DNA from: a virus
IMG/VR virus record: IMGVR_UViG_3300025896_000200
Location: 1-22,266 of that record
Length of the DNA stretch: 22,266 nt
Direction: 5' to 3' (one strand)
The notes under the pieces were generated by a model. The model ran no database searches, was not told the origin of the DNA, and saw only the letters and a list, made by a program, of their open reading frames with translations. The position numbers were made by a program, and so were the translations under genes. Positions 1 to 6,507 of this stretch are shown here, piece after piece (within the stretch, counting starts at the first letter, position 1; the number at the start of each line of letters is the position of its first letter).

Positions 1-106
1 GCCCGACGGCCCGGAGATCATCCGGCTGGGCGTGTGGGCCTACACGGCGGTGCACGTGAAGTACTCGGCGTCGGTCGAGCGCATCGCCATCACGGCGGCG
101 AGCTGA
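1..106 (+). CDS. Major capsid protein, C-terminal end (partial)
   Basis: An open frame enters from the left edge and stops at TGA 104-106, giving about 34 residues that end in KYSASVERIAITAAS. A short beta-rich tail of this kind, just upstream of a head fibre gene and a head-tail connector, is what the end of an HK97-fold major capsid protein looks like in actinophages. The start and the bulk of the gene lie outside the window, so the assignment rests on the tail sequence and gene order. It is the first gene of the late, rightward structural operon. Confidence 0.6.
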   Translation, partial: PDGPEIIRLGVWAYTAVHVKYSASVERIAITAAS

Positions 107-108
107 CC

Positions 109-306
109 ATGGGCGCGCAGTGGAAGCTCCTGGACGCGAAGAAGGTGCACGCCGAGGCGTTCGGCCTCGGCGTCACCCCGGCCGCTGCCCAGACCAACAT
201 CGCGGACCCGACCGGGGGCGCGACCACCGACGCCGAAGCGCGCGCCGCTATCGCGGACATCCTCGATGTCCTGGAGGCGTTCGGGCTGATGGCCGAGGCG
301 GAGTAG
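109..306 (+). CDS. Small head fibre protein
   Basis: 65 residues. The start at 109 lies two bases after the capsid stop, indicating translational coupling. The middle carries GVTPAAAQTNIADPTGGATT followed by an alanine/leucine-rich helix (AIADILDVLEAFGLMAE). Similar short proteins with this helix occur directly after capsid genes in actinophages and are called head fibre proteins (Phage_fiber_2-like), with the helix thought to trimerise on the capsid surface. I see no signal peptide or membrane segment. The family call is from motif memory; a general head decoration role is the safer reading. Confidence 0.55.
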   Translation: MGAQWKLLDAKKVHAEAFGLGVTPAAAQTNIADPTGGATTDAEARAAIADILDVLEAFGLMAEAE

Positions 307-310
307 CGCC

Positions 311-814
311 ATGACCCTCGTCTCTGACCTCACGGTCAAGGCGGCGTGCACGCTGTCGCGGACGCTGGACCTGGGCGCGGTGTCGGCGCCGCTGAGCCTG
401 ACGGAGCGTATCCGTCTGGCCAGCGGCACCGGCGCCGACCAGGCCGATCTCCTGTTCCACGACACGCGCACCCTCGCCGCGTCCGCGACGGAGGATCTCG
501 ACCTTGCGGGGTCGCTGACCGACGCGCTGGGCACGTCGCTGACGTTCGCCCGGATCAAGGGGCTGATCGTCGCTGCGGCGGCCGGGAACACGAACAACGT
601 CAACGTGACCCGGCCGGCGTCCAACGGGGTGCCGCTGTTCCTGGCCGCGTCCGACGGGATCCCGGTCCGCCCGGGCGGGGTGTTCGCGTGGTTCGCCCCG
701 GACGCGACTGCGGTCGCGGTGACCGGCGGTACTGGGGACCTGCTCACGTTCACGAACAGCGCGGGTTCCACCTCCGTGACGTACGACGTCGTGATCGTAG
801 GTGCCTCCGCGTGA
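311..814 (+). CDS. Putative head structural or decoration protein
   Basis: 167 residues, ATG start four bases after the upstream stop, no membrane segment. Composition is rich in Ala, Thr, Ser, Val and Gly with alternating hydrophobics (LTFARIKGLIVAAA, LLTFTNSAGSTSVTYDVVIV), suggesting a beta-sandwich. Several actinophages carry a protein of this kind between capsid and connector genes with no established function. Its stop overlaps the GTG start of the next gene (GTGA at 811-814). From its place in the head cluster I infer a virion or head-maturation role; nothing in the sequence proves it. Confidence 0.5.
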   Translation: MTLVSDLTVKAACTLSRTLDLGAVSAPLSLTERIRLASGTGADQADLLFHDTRTLAASATEDLDLAGSLTDALGTSLTFARIKGLIVAAAAGNTNNVNVTRPASNGVPLFLAASDGIPVRPGGVFAWFAPDATAVAVTGGTGDLLTFTNSAGSTSVTYDVVIVGASA

Positions 815-1308
815 AGACGTGCCGGAAGTGCGAGGCAGAGAAGCCGACCAGCGAGTTCTACGCCGACCGCCGGACGCCCGACGGGCTGCGGCACTGGTGC
901 AAGCGCTGTTGGAACGCCTACCAGCGCGAGCGGTGGGCGGACGGTCGTACCGACCGGGCCAAGAGGTATGCCGCGGACAAGGCATGGCGTCATGCAAATC
1001 CGGACAGGGTGGCTGCGACGCACCGGCGGAGCAACCTGAGGCGGAAGTTCGGCATCTCCACTGACGACTACGACGCCATGTTCGCAGCGCAGGGCGGCAG
1101 GTGCGCGGCATGCGGATCTGAACAGAACGGAGACCGCAGGTTCGACACCTTCAACGTCGATCATGACCACAGGACCGGCGCGGTTCGCGCCCTCTTGTGC
1201 TCCCCGTGCAACCGCGCGCTGGGGCACGTAGGTGACGACCCGGACCGGCTCATGTCCCTGGTGGCGTACTTGCTGCGCTTCCAGGACGTCATCGGCTGCT
1301 CGGCGTAG
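811..1308 (+). CDS. HNH / recombination endonuclease VII-like nuclease
   Basis: 165 residues. An N-terminal zinc-ribbon part (CRKCEAEKPTSEFY, then CKRC, about residues 4-33) precedes a basic linker. The C-terminal part carries CAACG (about 100) and the endonuclease VII signature NVDHDHRTGAVRALLCSPCN with the catalytic DHDH and second CxxC. These enzymes bind zinc through four cysteines and cut branched DNA or act as free-standing homing nucleases. It sits between head genes, and GTG overlaps the previous stop, so it is expressed with the structural operon. Because it interrupts an otherwise conserved head-gene order, a homing-type insertion is likely; a role in DNA packaging is the alternative. 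Confidence 0.85.
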   Translation: MKTCRKCEAEKPTSEFYADRRTPDGLRHWCKRCWNAYQRERWADGRTDRAKRYAADKAWRHANPDRVAATHRRSNLRRKFGISTDDYDAMFAAQGGRCAACGSEQNGDRRFDTFNVDHDHRTGAVRALLCSPCNRALGHVGDDPDRLMSLVAYLLRFQDVIGCSA

Positions 1309-1317
1309 GCGGCTGCG

Positions 1318-1944
1318 ATGGCGTGGGCCCCGGACTACTGCACCGAGGACGAGCTGAAGGCGTTCGTTCGGATCGCGGACGACCTCGACGACGACCAGGT
1401 GGCGCTCGCCGTCACCGCCGCGTCGCGCGCGGTCGACCAGGCGACGGGGCGGCAGTTCGGGCTCGTCGCCGACTTTGTCGAGGCACGCACCTACGTGCCG
1501 CGCTACGACGCCCGGCGGCTTTGCTGGACGGTCGACATCGACGACCTCATGACCACCTCGGGCATGGAGGTGGCGTTCGACGAGGACGGGGACGGCACGT
1601 TCTCCGCGGACATCACGGATTACGTGCTGCGCCCGTCCAACGCCGCCCTGGAGGGCCGTCCGTGGACGGAGCTGGTGGTTCGGGCGACCTCCGCGGTGCA
1701 GCCGTCCGGGCCGGATGAGAGCGTGCGGGTCACGGCCTGTTGGGGCTGGACGTCGGTGCCCTCCGCGGTGAAGGAGGCGACTCTCCTCCAGGCGTCGCGT
1801 CTCCTGGCCCGCCGGGACTCCCCTTACGGCGTGGCCGGCTCCCCGGACGCCGGGTCGGAGGTGCGTCTCCTCGCGCGTGTCGACCCGGACGTGGCGGTGG
1901 CGCTGCGGCTGTACCGCCGCCGCGGAAGGCGGGTGTTCGCCTGA
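1318..1944 (+). CDS. Head-tail connector (gp6-like adaptor)
   Basis: 208 residues, ATG at 1318. It opens with a helical segment (CTEDELKAFVRIADDLDDDQ, then AVTAASRAVDQATGRQFG) typical of gp6/gp15-type connector proteins, where helices pack under the portal ring. A beta-rich insert carries VRVTACWGWTSVP, and a final helix (VKEATLLQASRLLARRDSPYG) is also family-typical. It would form the adaptor ring below the portal. The stop overlaps the next start (TGATG at 1942-1946), so the two genes are coupled. Assignment comes from motif pattern and order. Confidence 0.75.
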   Translation: MAWAPDYCTEDELKAFVRIADDLDDDQVALAVTAASRAVDQATGRQFGLVADFVEARTYVPRYDARRLCWTVDIDDLMTTSGMEVAFDEDGDGTFSADITDYVLRPSNAALEGRPWTELVVRATSAVQPSGPDESVRVTACWGWTSVPSAVKEATLLQASRLLARRDSPYGVAGSPDAGSEVRLLARVDPDVAVALRLYRRRGRRVFA

Positions 1945-2348
1945 TGGATCTCGCCGCCGTTATGGATGACCTGGGCGACGCGCTGGCCACGATCCCCGGT
2001 CTGCGCGTCTTCCCGTACTGGGCGGACCGGGTGCAGCCGCCGGCCGCTGTGGTCGGCTGGCCGGACCCGCTGACCTACGACTCCACGATGGCGCGCGGCG
2101 CCGACCAGGTGGAGCTCCCCATCACGGTGCTGGTCGGGAAGGTCGATGCGCGTTCGTCGCGGGCCCTGCTCGCTCGGTACGCGGACGGCTCGGGCGAGGC
2201 GTCGGTGAAGGCCGTCGTCGAGGCGCATACGCCGTCCTCCTACGACTCGGTGCGGGTGACGCGGGCCGAGTTCTCCGTGGCGACCGTGTCCGGGGTCGAG
2301 TACCTCGCCGCGACCTTCTACGTACAACTGACCGGAACAGGGAGTTGA
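1944..2348 (+). CDS. Tail terminator / neck protein
   Basis: 134 residues. It begins MDLAAVMDDLGDALATIPGL and contains a region for 'price-tag' style beta strands (VELPITVLVGKVDARSSRALL, read as separate short segments) and an ending EYLAATFYVQLTGTGS. Size, an early helix followed by a beta sheet, and a place just before the tail tube gene match tail terminator (gpU-like) proteins that cap the tail tube and join it to the head. A separate head-closure gene is not visible between connector and terminator, so this protein could alternatively be a neck component. Confidence 0.6.
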   Translation: MDLAAVMDDLGDALATIPGLRVFPYWADRVQPPAAVVGWPDPLTYDSTMARGADQVELPITVLVGKVDARSSRALLARYADGSGEASVKAVVEAHTPSSYDSVRVTRAEFSVATVSGVEYLAATFYVQLTGTGS

Positions 2349-2353
2349 TCTAG

Positions 2354-2764
2354 GTGGCGTTCGTCCACGGCAAGGCCACGGTCACCACGATCGACGGTGA
2401 CGACCTCTCGGCCTACAGCAACAGCGTCGAGTTCACTCGCACCGCGGAGGCGCACGACGTCACCACGTTCGGGAAGAACAGCAAGGTGTACAACCCGGGC
2501 CTGAAGGACGGCACCGCGACCATCTCCGGCATCTACGACTCGACCGCGAGCACCGGGCCGGGCGCCGTCCTGCGACCCCTCGTCGGTGCCGCTGCCGTGA
2601 CGCTCGTGTACCGCCCGGAGGGCACCGGCAGCAGCAAGCCGGAGGCGGAGGTGGACGTCCTCGTCACCGAGTACGCGGAGACGGCCCCGGTCGCGGACAT
2701 GATCACGTGGTCCGCCTCCCTGCAGCTTTCCGACGACATCGACGACACCGCGCAGTCCGCCTGA
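2354..2764 (+). CDS. Major tail tube protein
   Basis: 136 residues with a GTG start at 2354, five bases after the upstream stop. The sequence has the features of siphovirus tail tube subunits: an early beta strand (HGKATVTTIDGDDLSAY), then EFTRTAEAHDVTTFGKNSK, GTATISGIYDST, and a late AVTLVYRPEGTG strand. Subunits stack as hexamers around the tape measure. The gene lies directly upstream of the tail chaperone pair, the standard position. Confidence 0.75.
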   Translation: MAFVHGKATVTTIDGDDLSAYSNSVEFTRTAEAHDVTTFGKNSKVYNPGLKDGTATISGIYDSTASTGPGAVLRPLVGAAAVTLVYRPEGTGSSKPEAEVDVLVTEYAETAPVADMITWSASLQLSDDIDDTAQSA

Positions 2765-2793
2765 CCTGCGCACCCAACGGGAGGAGCGTTCCC

Positions 2794-3120
2794 ATGACCA
2801 CGGTCGACAAGGCCGCACTGCTCGCGAAGCGGTTCGGCGTCGAGCCCGTCGAGGTCCCCGGCGTCGGGACGGTGAAGATCCGTCCGCTGTCCCGCGCCGA
2901 GGCCTACGAGCTGCGCAACCGGGAGATGCCCGAGAAGGACATGGAGGTCCGTCTGCTCGCGCTCGCGCTCGTCGAGCCGAAGCTCACCGAGGACGACGTC
3001 CGGGCGTGGCAGGAGGCATCCCCGGCGGGCGAGATCGACCCGGTGGTGAAGGCGGTCCTGCGGCACTCCGGGATGGAGAAGACGGCCGCGAAGGCCGCGT
3101 TTCCTGAGGTTCGAGGCTGA
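2794..3120 (+). CDS. Tail assembly chaperone, short form (gpG-like)
   Basis: 108 residues, ATG at 2794 with a good ribosome site (GGGAGGAG, 2780-2787). It carries VPGVGTVKIRPLSRAEAYEL and a stretch of charged helices, as in gpG-type chaperones that coat the tape measure protein during tail assembly. It lies between tail tube and tape measure. The reading frame ends at TGA 3118-3120 in the zero frame, but a second open frame continues without its own start, so this is the shorter of two products (see the frameshift extension). Confidence 0.75.
   Translation: MTTVDKAALLAKRFGVEPVEVPGVGTVKIRPLSRAEAYELRNREMPEKDMEVRLLALALVEPKLTEDDVRAWQEASPAGEIDPVVKAVLRHSGMEKTAAKAAFPEVRG
3100..3103 (+). promoter_or_regulatory. 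Probable +1 ribosomal frameshift site (TTT C)
   Basis: In frame zero the codons are GCG TTT CCT GAG. A one-base forward slip of tRNA-Phe from TTT (3100-3102) to TTC (3101-3103) restores its preferred pairing and continues CTG AGG TTC GAG in the chaperone extension frame. TTT is a rare codon in such GC-rich DNA. The junction then reads AAKAAF-LRFEAEPE. A -2 slip gives the same frame and cannot be excluded. Confidence 0.5.
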
Positions 3121-3286
3121 GCCGGAGCGCGAGCTGGAGTTCGCGCTCGCGGAGATGCTCGGCAAGACCGTCGGGCAGCTCCGGGTGGAGATGACGGAGG
3201 CCGAGTTCGTCGAGTGGGCGGTGTTCCTGGGCCGCCGGCAGCAGCGGCAGCAGCTCGCGGAGATGCAGGCCAAGGCGAGGAGGTGA
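3101..3286 (+). CDS. Tail assembly chaperone, frameshift extension (gpT-like part)
   Basis: Frame +2 is open from upstream of the short form's stop to TGA 3284-3286 and reads LRFEAEPERELEFALAEMLG, then KTVGQLRVEMTEAEFVEWAV and ending in QQRQQLAEMQAKARR. The segment 'LGKTVGQLRVEMTEAEFVEW' is a strong family signature of the second tail chaperone. There is no credible start codon with a ribosome site near 3100-3125, so it is most likely made as a fusion with the short form by programmed frameshifting, as in many siphoviruses. The long product would be about 163 residues. Confidence 0.75.
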   Translation, partial: FLRFEAEPERELEFALAEMLGKTVGQLRVEMTEAEFVEWAVFLGRRQQRQQLAEMQAKARR

Positions 3287-3290
3287 CGAC

Positions 3291-3701
3291 GTGGCCGACG
3301 TGATCAAGGTCGAGGGGCTGCGGGAGTTCCGCAGCAGCCTGCGGAAGATGGACGCCGGTCTGCCGAAGACCCTGCGCGTGGCCGGCAACCGCGCGGCCAA
3401 CGTCGTCGTCGACGAGGCGAAGCCCCGCGTCCCGCGGCTCACCGGGCGCGCCGCCGCGTCCATCCGGGTCGCGTCCACCCAGTCGTCGGTCCGAGTCCGG
3501 GCGGGCTCCAAGAGGGTGCCGTACTACCCCTGGCTGGACTTCGGCGGCCGGGTCGGGCCGAACCGCAGCGTCAGCCGCCCGTTCCTGAAGCGCGGCCGGT
3601 TCATCTGGGCGGCGTTCGGGGACAAGCGCGACGCCGTGGAGCGCGAGCTGCAGGACGCCCTCGTGGACGTCGCCCGCACCGCCGGGGTGGAGGTCCAGTG
3701 A
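3291..3701 (+). CDS. HK97 gp10-like tail completion protein
   Basis: 136 residues, GTG at 3291 with GAGGAGG seven bases upstream (3277-3283). Family signs are an N-terminal helix GLREFRSSLRKMDAGLPKTL, then VVDEAKPRVPRLTGRAAASI (the PxxTGxLxxSI motif of HK97 gp10 proteins) and YYPWLDFGG near residue 80. Such proteins usually act at the head-tail joint or tail terminus. Its place here, after the chaperones and before the tape measure, is unusual: in most HK97-like phages it comes before the tail tube. The stop overlaps the next GTG start. Confidence 0.8.
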   Translation: MADVIKVEGLREFRSSLRKMDAGLPKTLRVAGNRAANVVVDEAKPRVPRLTGRAAASIRVASTQSSVRVRAGSKRVPYYPWLDFGGRVGPNRSVSRPFLKRGRFIWAAFGDKRDAVERELQDALVDVARTAGVEVQ

Positions 3702-4093
3702 CCTTGTACGAGGTACTGCTGGGCACGCTGTCCGCCGCGCTGCTCGGGCTTGTCGGCGTCGGCATCGAGGTGTTGCGCCGCAAGCTCGGCAACGTCCTGC
3801 ACGAGATCACCCCGAACAGCGGCGCGAGCATGCGTGACGCGGTCGACCGGATCGAGGACGAGAGGGGTACACAGATTGTGCGTACCCCTGGCGGTGAGCA
3901 GCGGATGACCGTCTTCTACGAGGACGGCATCTGGGAGCTGATCTTCCGGTCGTCGAAGCCGGAGGCGAAGCTGCTCAAGAAGCGGATCAAAGCGATGCTC
4001 TTGGGGCTGGCCTACGACAACCCGGCCACTCTCCTCGCGCTCGCCGACTACCTGGGGAGGTGGACGCCATCGGAGCGCAAGGTCCGACCGTAA
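3698..4093 (+). CDS. Small membrane protein: DUF2746-like N-terminus joined to Bro-N fragment
   Basis: 131 residues; GTG at 3698 overlaps the previous stop. Residues about 5-25 form one membrane segment (LLGTLSAALLGLVGVGIEVL), followed by EITPNSGASMRDAVDRIED, which matches actinophage DUF2746 proteins. From about residue 53 the sequence switches to GTQIVRTPGGEQRMTVFYED and GIWELIFRSSKPEAK, which closely resembles the second half of the Bro-N (BRO family) DNA-binding domain. The first half of Bro-N is missing and the usual WVxxEVLPxIR ending is lost. I therefore read it as a chimera; function unknown. An 8-bp inverted repeat lies on the join (3863-3889). Confidence 0.6.
   Translation: MTLYEVLLGTLSAALLGLVGVGIEVLRRKLGNVLHEITPNSGASMRDAVDRIEDERGTQIVRTPGGEQRMTVFYEDGIWELIFRSSKPEAKLLKKRIKAMLLGLAYDNPATLLALADYLGRWTPSERKVRP
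3863..3889. repeat. 8-bp inverted repeat at the DUF2746/Bro-N junction
   Basis: AGGGGTAC (3863-3870) and GTACCCCT (3882-3889) are exact reverse complements separated by 11 bases. The repeat lies inside the coding sequence exactly where the protein changes from the DUF2746-like to the Bro-N-like part. Confidence 0.6.
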
Positions 4094-6024
4094 CCCTCAC
4101 GTTCGCCGGGGACTCCGCGGACCTGGAGAAGTCGATGCGCAAGGTCGGCGACTCCGCCGACCAGATGGAGAAGACGTTCAGCCTGAAGGGTGCCGCGATG
4201 GCGGCCGCGGGAGCGGCAGCCGGCGCTGGGCTGGTGGCCGCGTTCACCGACTCCCTGGAGTTCGAGTCTTCGGCGGCGAAGCTGCAGGCGCAGCTGGGCG
4301 CCGGGACCCCGATCGCGGAGCAGGCCGGTGCGGTCGCGGGCAGTCTCTACGCGCAGGCGTACGGCGAGAACCTCGGGCAGGTGAACGAGGCCGTCCGCGC
4401 GGTGCTTCAGTCCGGCGCGGTGATGGCCGGCGCGAGCAACGCGGAGATCGAGTCGGTCACCGCGAACGTGATGAGCCTGGCCGATGCGTTCGGGCAGGAC
4501 ACGACGGGCGCCGTGAACGCGGTCGCGCAGATGATGAAGACGGGCCTTGCCCCGAACGCGCAGGCCGCGCTGGACATCCTCACCGTCGGGTTCCAGCAGG
4601 GCAACGACAAGGCGGGGGACCTGCTCGACACCTTCAATGAGTACGGCACCCAGTTCCGCAAGGTGGGGCTGGACGGGCAGACCGCGATGGGTCTCATCTC
4701 CCAGGGGCTGCAGGCGGGCGCGCGGGACGCGGACATCGTCGCCGACTCGATCAAGGAATTCTCGATCCGCGCGATCGACGGCAGCAAGTCGACGGCCGAG
4801 GGGTTCGCGGCCATCGGGCTGAACGCGCAGGAGATGGCCGGGAAGATCGCGGCCGGGGGGCCGGAGGCGCAGGCCGCGCTGGACCTCACCCTCGACCGGA
4901 TCCGGGCGATGAAGGACCCGACCGACCAGGCAGCCGCGGCGGTGGCGCTGTTCGGGACGCAGGCCGAGGACATGGGCGCGGCGCTGTTCGCGCTCGACCC
5001 CTCGGAGGCTGCCGCGAAGCTGGGCGAGTTCGGCGGTGCGGCGCAGCAGGTGAACGACACCCTGGCCGACACCGCACAGAACAAGATCGAGGGCGTCAAG
5101 CGCGGGTTCCAAGACTGGATGAACAGCATCGTCGGCGTGCAGGGCCCGCTCGGCGACGTCGCCGCCGGAGTCGTGGGGCTCGGCGGCGACGCAGTGGACA
5201 TCGTCGGCAGCCTCGGCATGGCCGCGTTCGCGCTGCGCGGGCTGGGCATCGCTACCGGGGTCATGACGGCGGCGCAGTGGCTCTTGAACGTCGCCATGTC
5301 GGCCAACCCCATCGCGCTCGTGGTGATCGCCATCGCGGCTCTCGTGGCCGGTCTGATCTGGGCCTGGCACAGCAGTGAGACGTTCCGCTCGATCGTCCTC
5401 GGCGTCTGGGACGCGGTGAAGGGTGGCATCTCGGCTGCCGTCGACTGGGTGAAGGGCGCGATCGCGTGGTTCGGCGAGCTCCCCGGGAAGGCGTCCGCGT
5501 GGTTCGGCGGAATGAAGGACTCTGCCGTGAGCCGGATGATGTCCCTCGTCGACTGGGTGAAGGGCATCCCCGGCCGCATCCTGTCCGGGCTGGGGAACCT
5601 CGGCAGCCTCCTGATCGGCTCGGGCCGCGCGCTGCTGGAGGGTCTGTGGCAAGGCGTGCAGAACGCGCTCGGCTGGGTCAAGGACAAGATCAGCGGGGCG
5701 CTGTCGAGCATCCGCAACCTCTTCCCGTTCAGCCCTGCGAAGGAAGGCCCGTTCTCGGGGACGGGCTACACCACGTACTCCGGGCGCGCCCTGATGGAGG
5801 GCTTCGGGGAGGGCATGGAGTCCGCCAACGCAGACGTGCGGACGACCGCGACGAGCGTCCTCGGGGGCGCACAGCGCGCCCTCAGTGGCTCGCAGAGCCC
5901 CGCTGCGAGCGGGCCTGGGGTGTCGGGAGGCTCCCGCGCGGTGACGTTCCACGGCAACACCGCCGACGCACTCGCGAAGGTGATTCAGCAGATGATCCGC
6001 ACCGGCCAGATCCAAATCTCGTAG
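4060..6024 (+). CDS. Tail tape measure protein
   Basis: 654 residues, the second longest gene of the tail cluster, at the standard place after the chaperones. GTG at 4060 overlaps the previous gene; the protein then starts MDAIGAQGPTVTLTFAGDS, as is usual in actinophage tape measures. The GGGGAGG at 4054-4060 is too close to be a normal ribosome site, so coupling to the upstream gene is likely. Ala/Gly-rich helices dominate; hydrophobic segments lie at about 387-440 (ANPIALVVIAIAALVAGLIW), and the conserved end motif LFPFSPAKEGPFSG occurs near residue 560. At the known ~1.5 angstrom per residue this predicts a tail near 100 nm. It sets tail length and is ejected with the DNA. Confidence 0.92.
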   Translation: MDAIGAQGPTVTLTFAGDSADLEKSMRKVGDSADQMEKTFSLKGAAMAAAGAAAGAGLVAAFTDSLEFESSAAKLQAQLGAGTPIAEQAGAVAGSLYAQAYGENLGQVNEAVRAVLQSGAVMAGASNAEIESVTANVMSLADAFGQDTTGAVNAVAQMMKTGLAPNAQAALDILTVGFQQGNDKAGDLLDTFNEYGTQFRKVGLDGQTAMGLISQGLQAGARDADIVADSIKEFSIRAIDGSKSTAEGFAAIGLNAQEMAGKIAAGGPEAQAALDLTLDRIRAMKDPTDQAAAAVALFGTQAEDMGAALFALDPSEAAAKLGEFGGAAQQVNDTLADTAQNKIEGVKRGFQDWMNSIVGVQGPLGDVAAGVVGLGGDAVDIVGSLGMAAFALRGLGIATGVMTAAQWLLNVAMSANPIALVVIAIAALVAGLIWAWHSSETFRSIVLGVWDAVKGGISAAVDWVKGAIAWFGELPGKASAWFGGMKDSAVSRMMSLVDWVKGIPGRILSGLGNLGSLLIGSGRALLEGLWQGVQNALGWVKDKISGALSSIRNLFPFSPAKEGPFSGTGYTTYSGRALMEGFGEGMESANADVRTTATSVLGGAQRALSGSQSPAASGPGVSGGSRAVTFHGNTADALAKVIQQMIRTGQIQIS

Positions 6025-6033
6025 GAGGACCCG

Positions 6034-6507
6034 ATGGCCTACACCCCGCCCGTTGCCGGCACGGAGAACTGGGACGTCCCCCTGAACGCCGCGCTGGCCG
6101 CGATCGACAGCGACGTGCAGGACGCCCTCTCGGGCAACGGGGCGAGCGTCGCCACGCAGCAGGACACGACGTCGACGAGCTACACCGACCTCAGCACCTC
6201 CGGCCCGGCGTGCAGCGTCACGCTCGACTCCGCTCGGACCGTGCTGGTGCTGCTGAAGACGCAGATCCTCAACACCTCCACGGCCGATGACATCTACATG
6301 AGTTTCGTCGCGTCCGGGGCGACCACCGTTGCCGCCGCCGATGGCAGCGCGGTCCGCTCGAACGGCTCCGGCACCGCCGAGCAGTTCGCGTCGTTCGCGC
6401 TGGTGGCCTGCAACGCGGGGACGACCACCTTCACGGCGAAGTACCGAGTCGATGGTGGCAACGGGCGGTTCACGAACCGCTCGATCGCGGCGGTCGTGAT
6501 CGCGTGA
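6034..6507 (+). CDS. Minor tail protein (small beta-rich)
   Basis: 157 residues with AGGAGG (6023-6028) upstream of ATG 6034. The N-terminus TPPVAGTENWDVPLNAALAA resembles the anchoring start of tail fibre or appendage proteins ('GTxNWDVPLN'). The remainder is Thr/Ser/Ala-rich with alternating beta strands and a final TNRSIAAVVIA. It lies between tape measure and hub, where a distal tail (Dit) protein is expected, yet it is much shorter than a usual Dit (250-300 residues). A virion appendage is more likely than a true Dit. Confidence 0.6.
   Translation: MAYTPPVAGTENWDVPLNAALAAIDSDVQDALSGNGASVATQQDTTSTSYTDLSTSGPACSVTLDSARTVLVLLKTQILNTSTADDIYMSFVASGATTVAAADGSAVRSNGSGTAEQFASFALVACNAGTTTFTAKYRVDGGNGRFTNRSIAAVVIA

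Noticed and set aside
40-1227. Long minus-strand frame of 395 codons across the head genes
   Set aside because: Antisense shadow of GC-rich coding sequence; it spans several well-supported plus-strand genes and has no family motif.
4048-6015. 655-codon minus-strand frame over the tape measure gene
   Set aside because: Exact antisense of a recognised tape measure gene; composition (His/Arg/Pro-rich) is typical of shadow frames.
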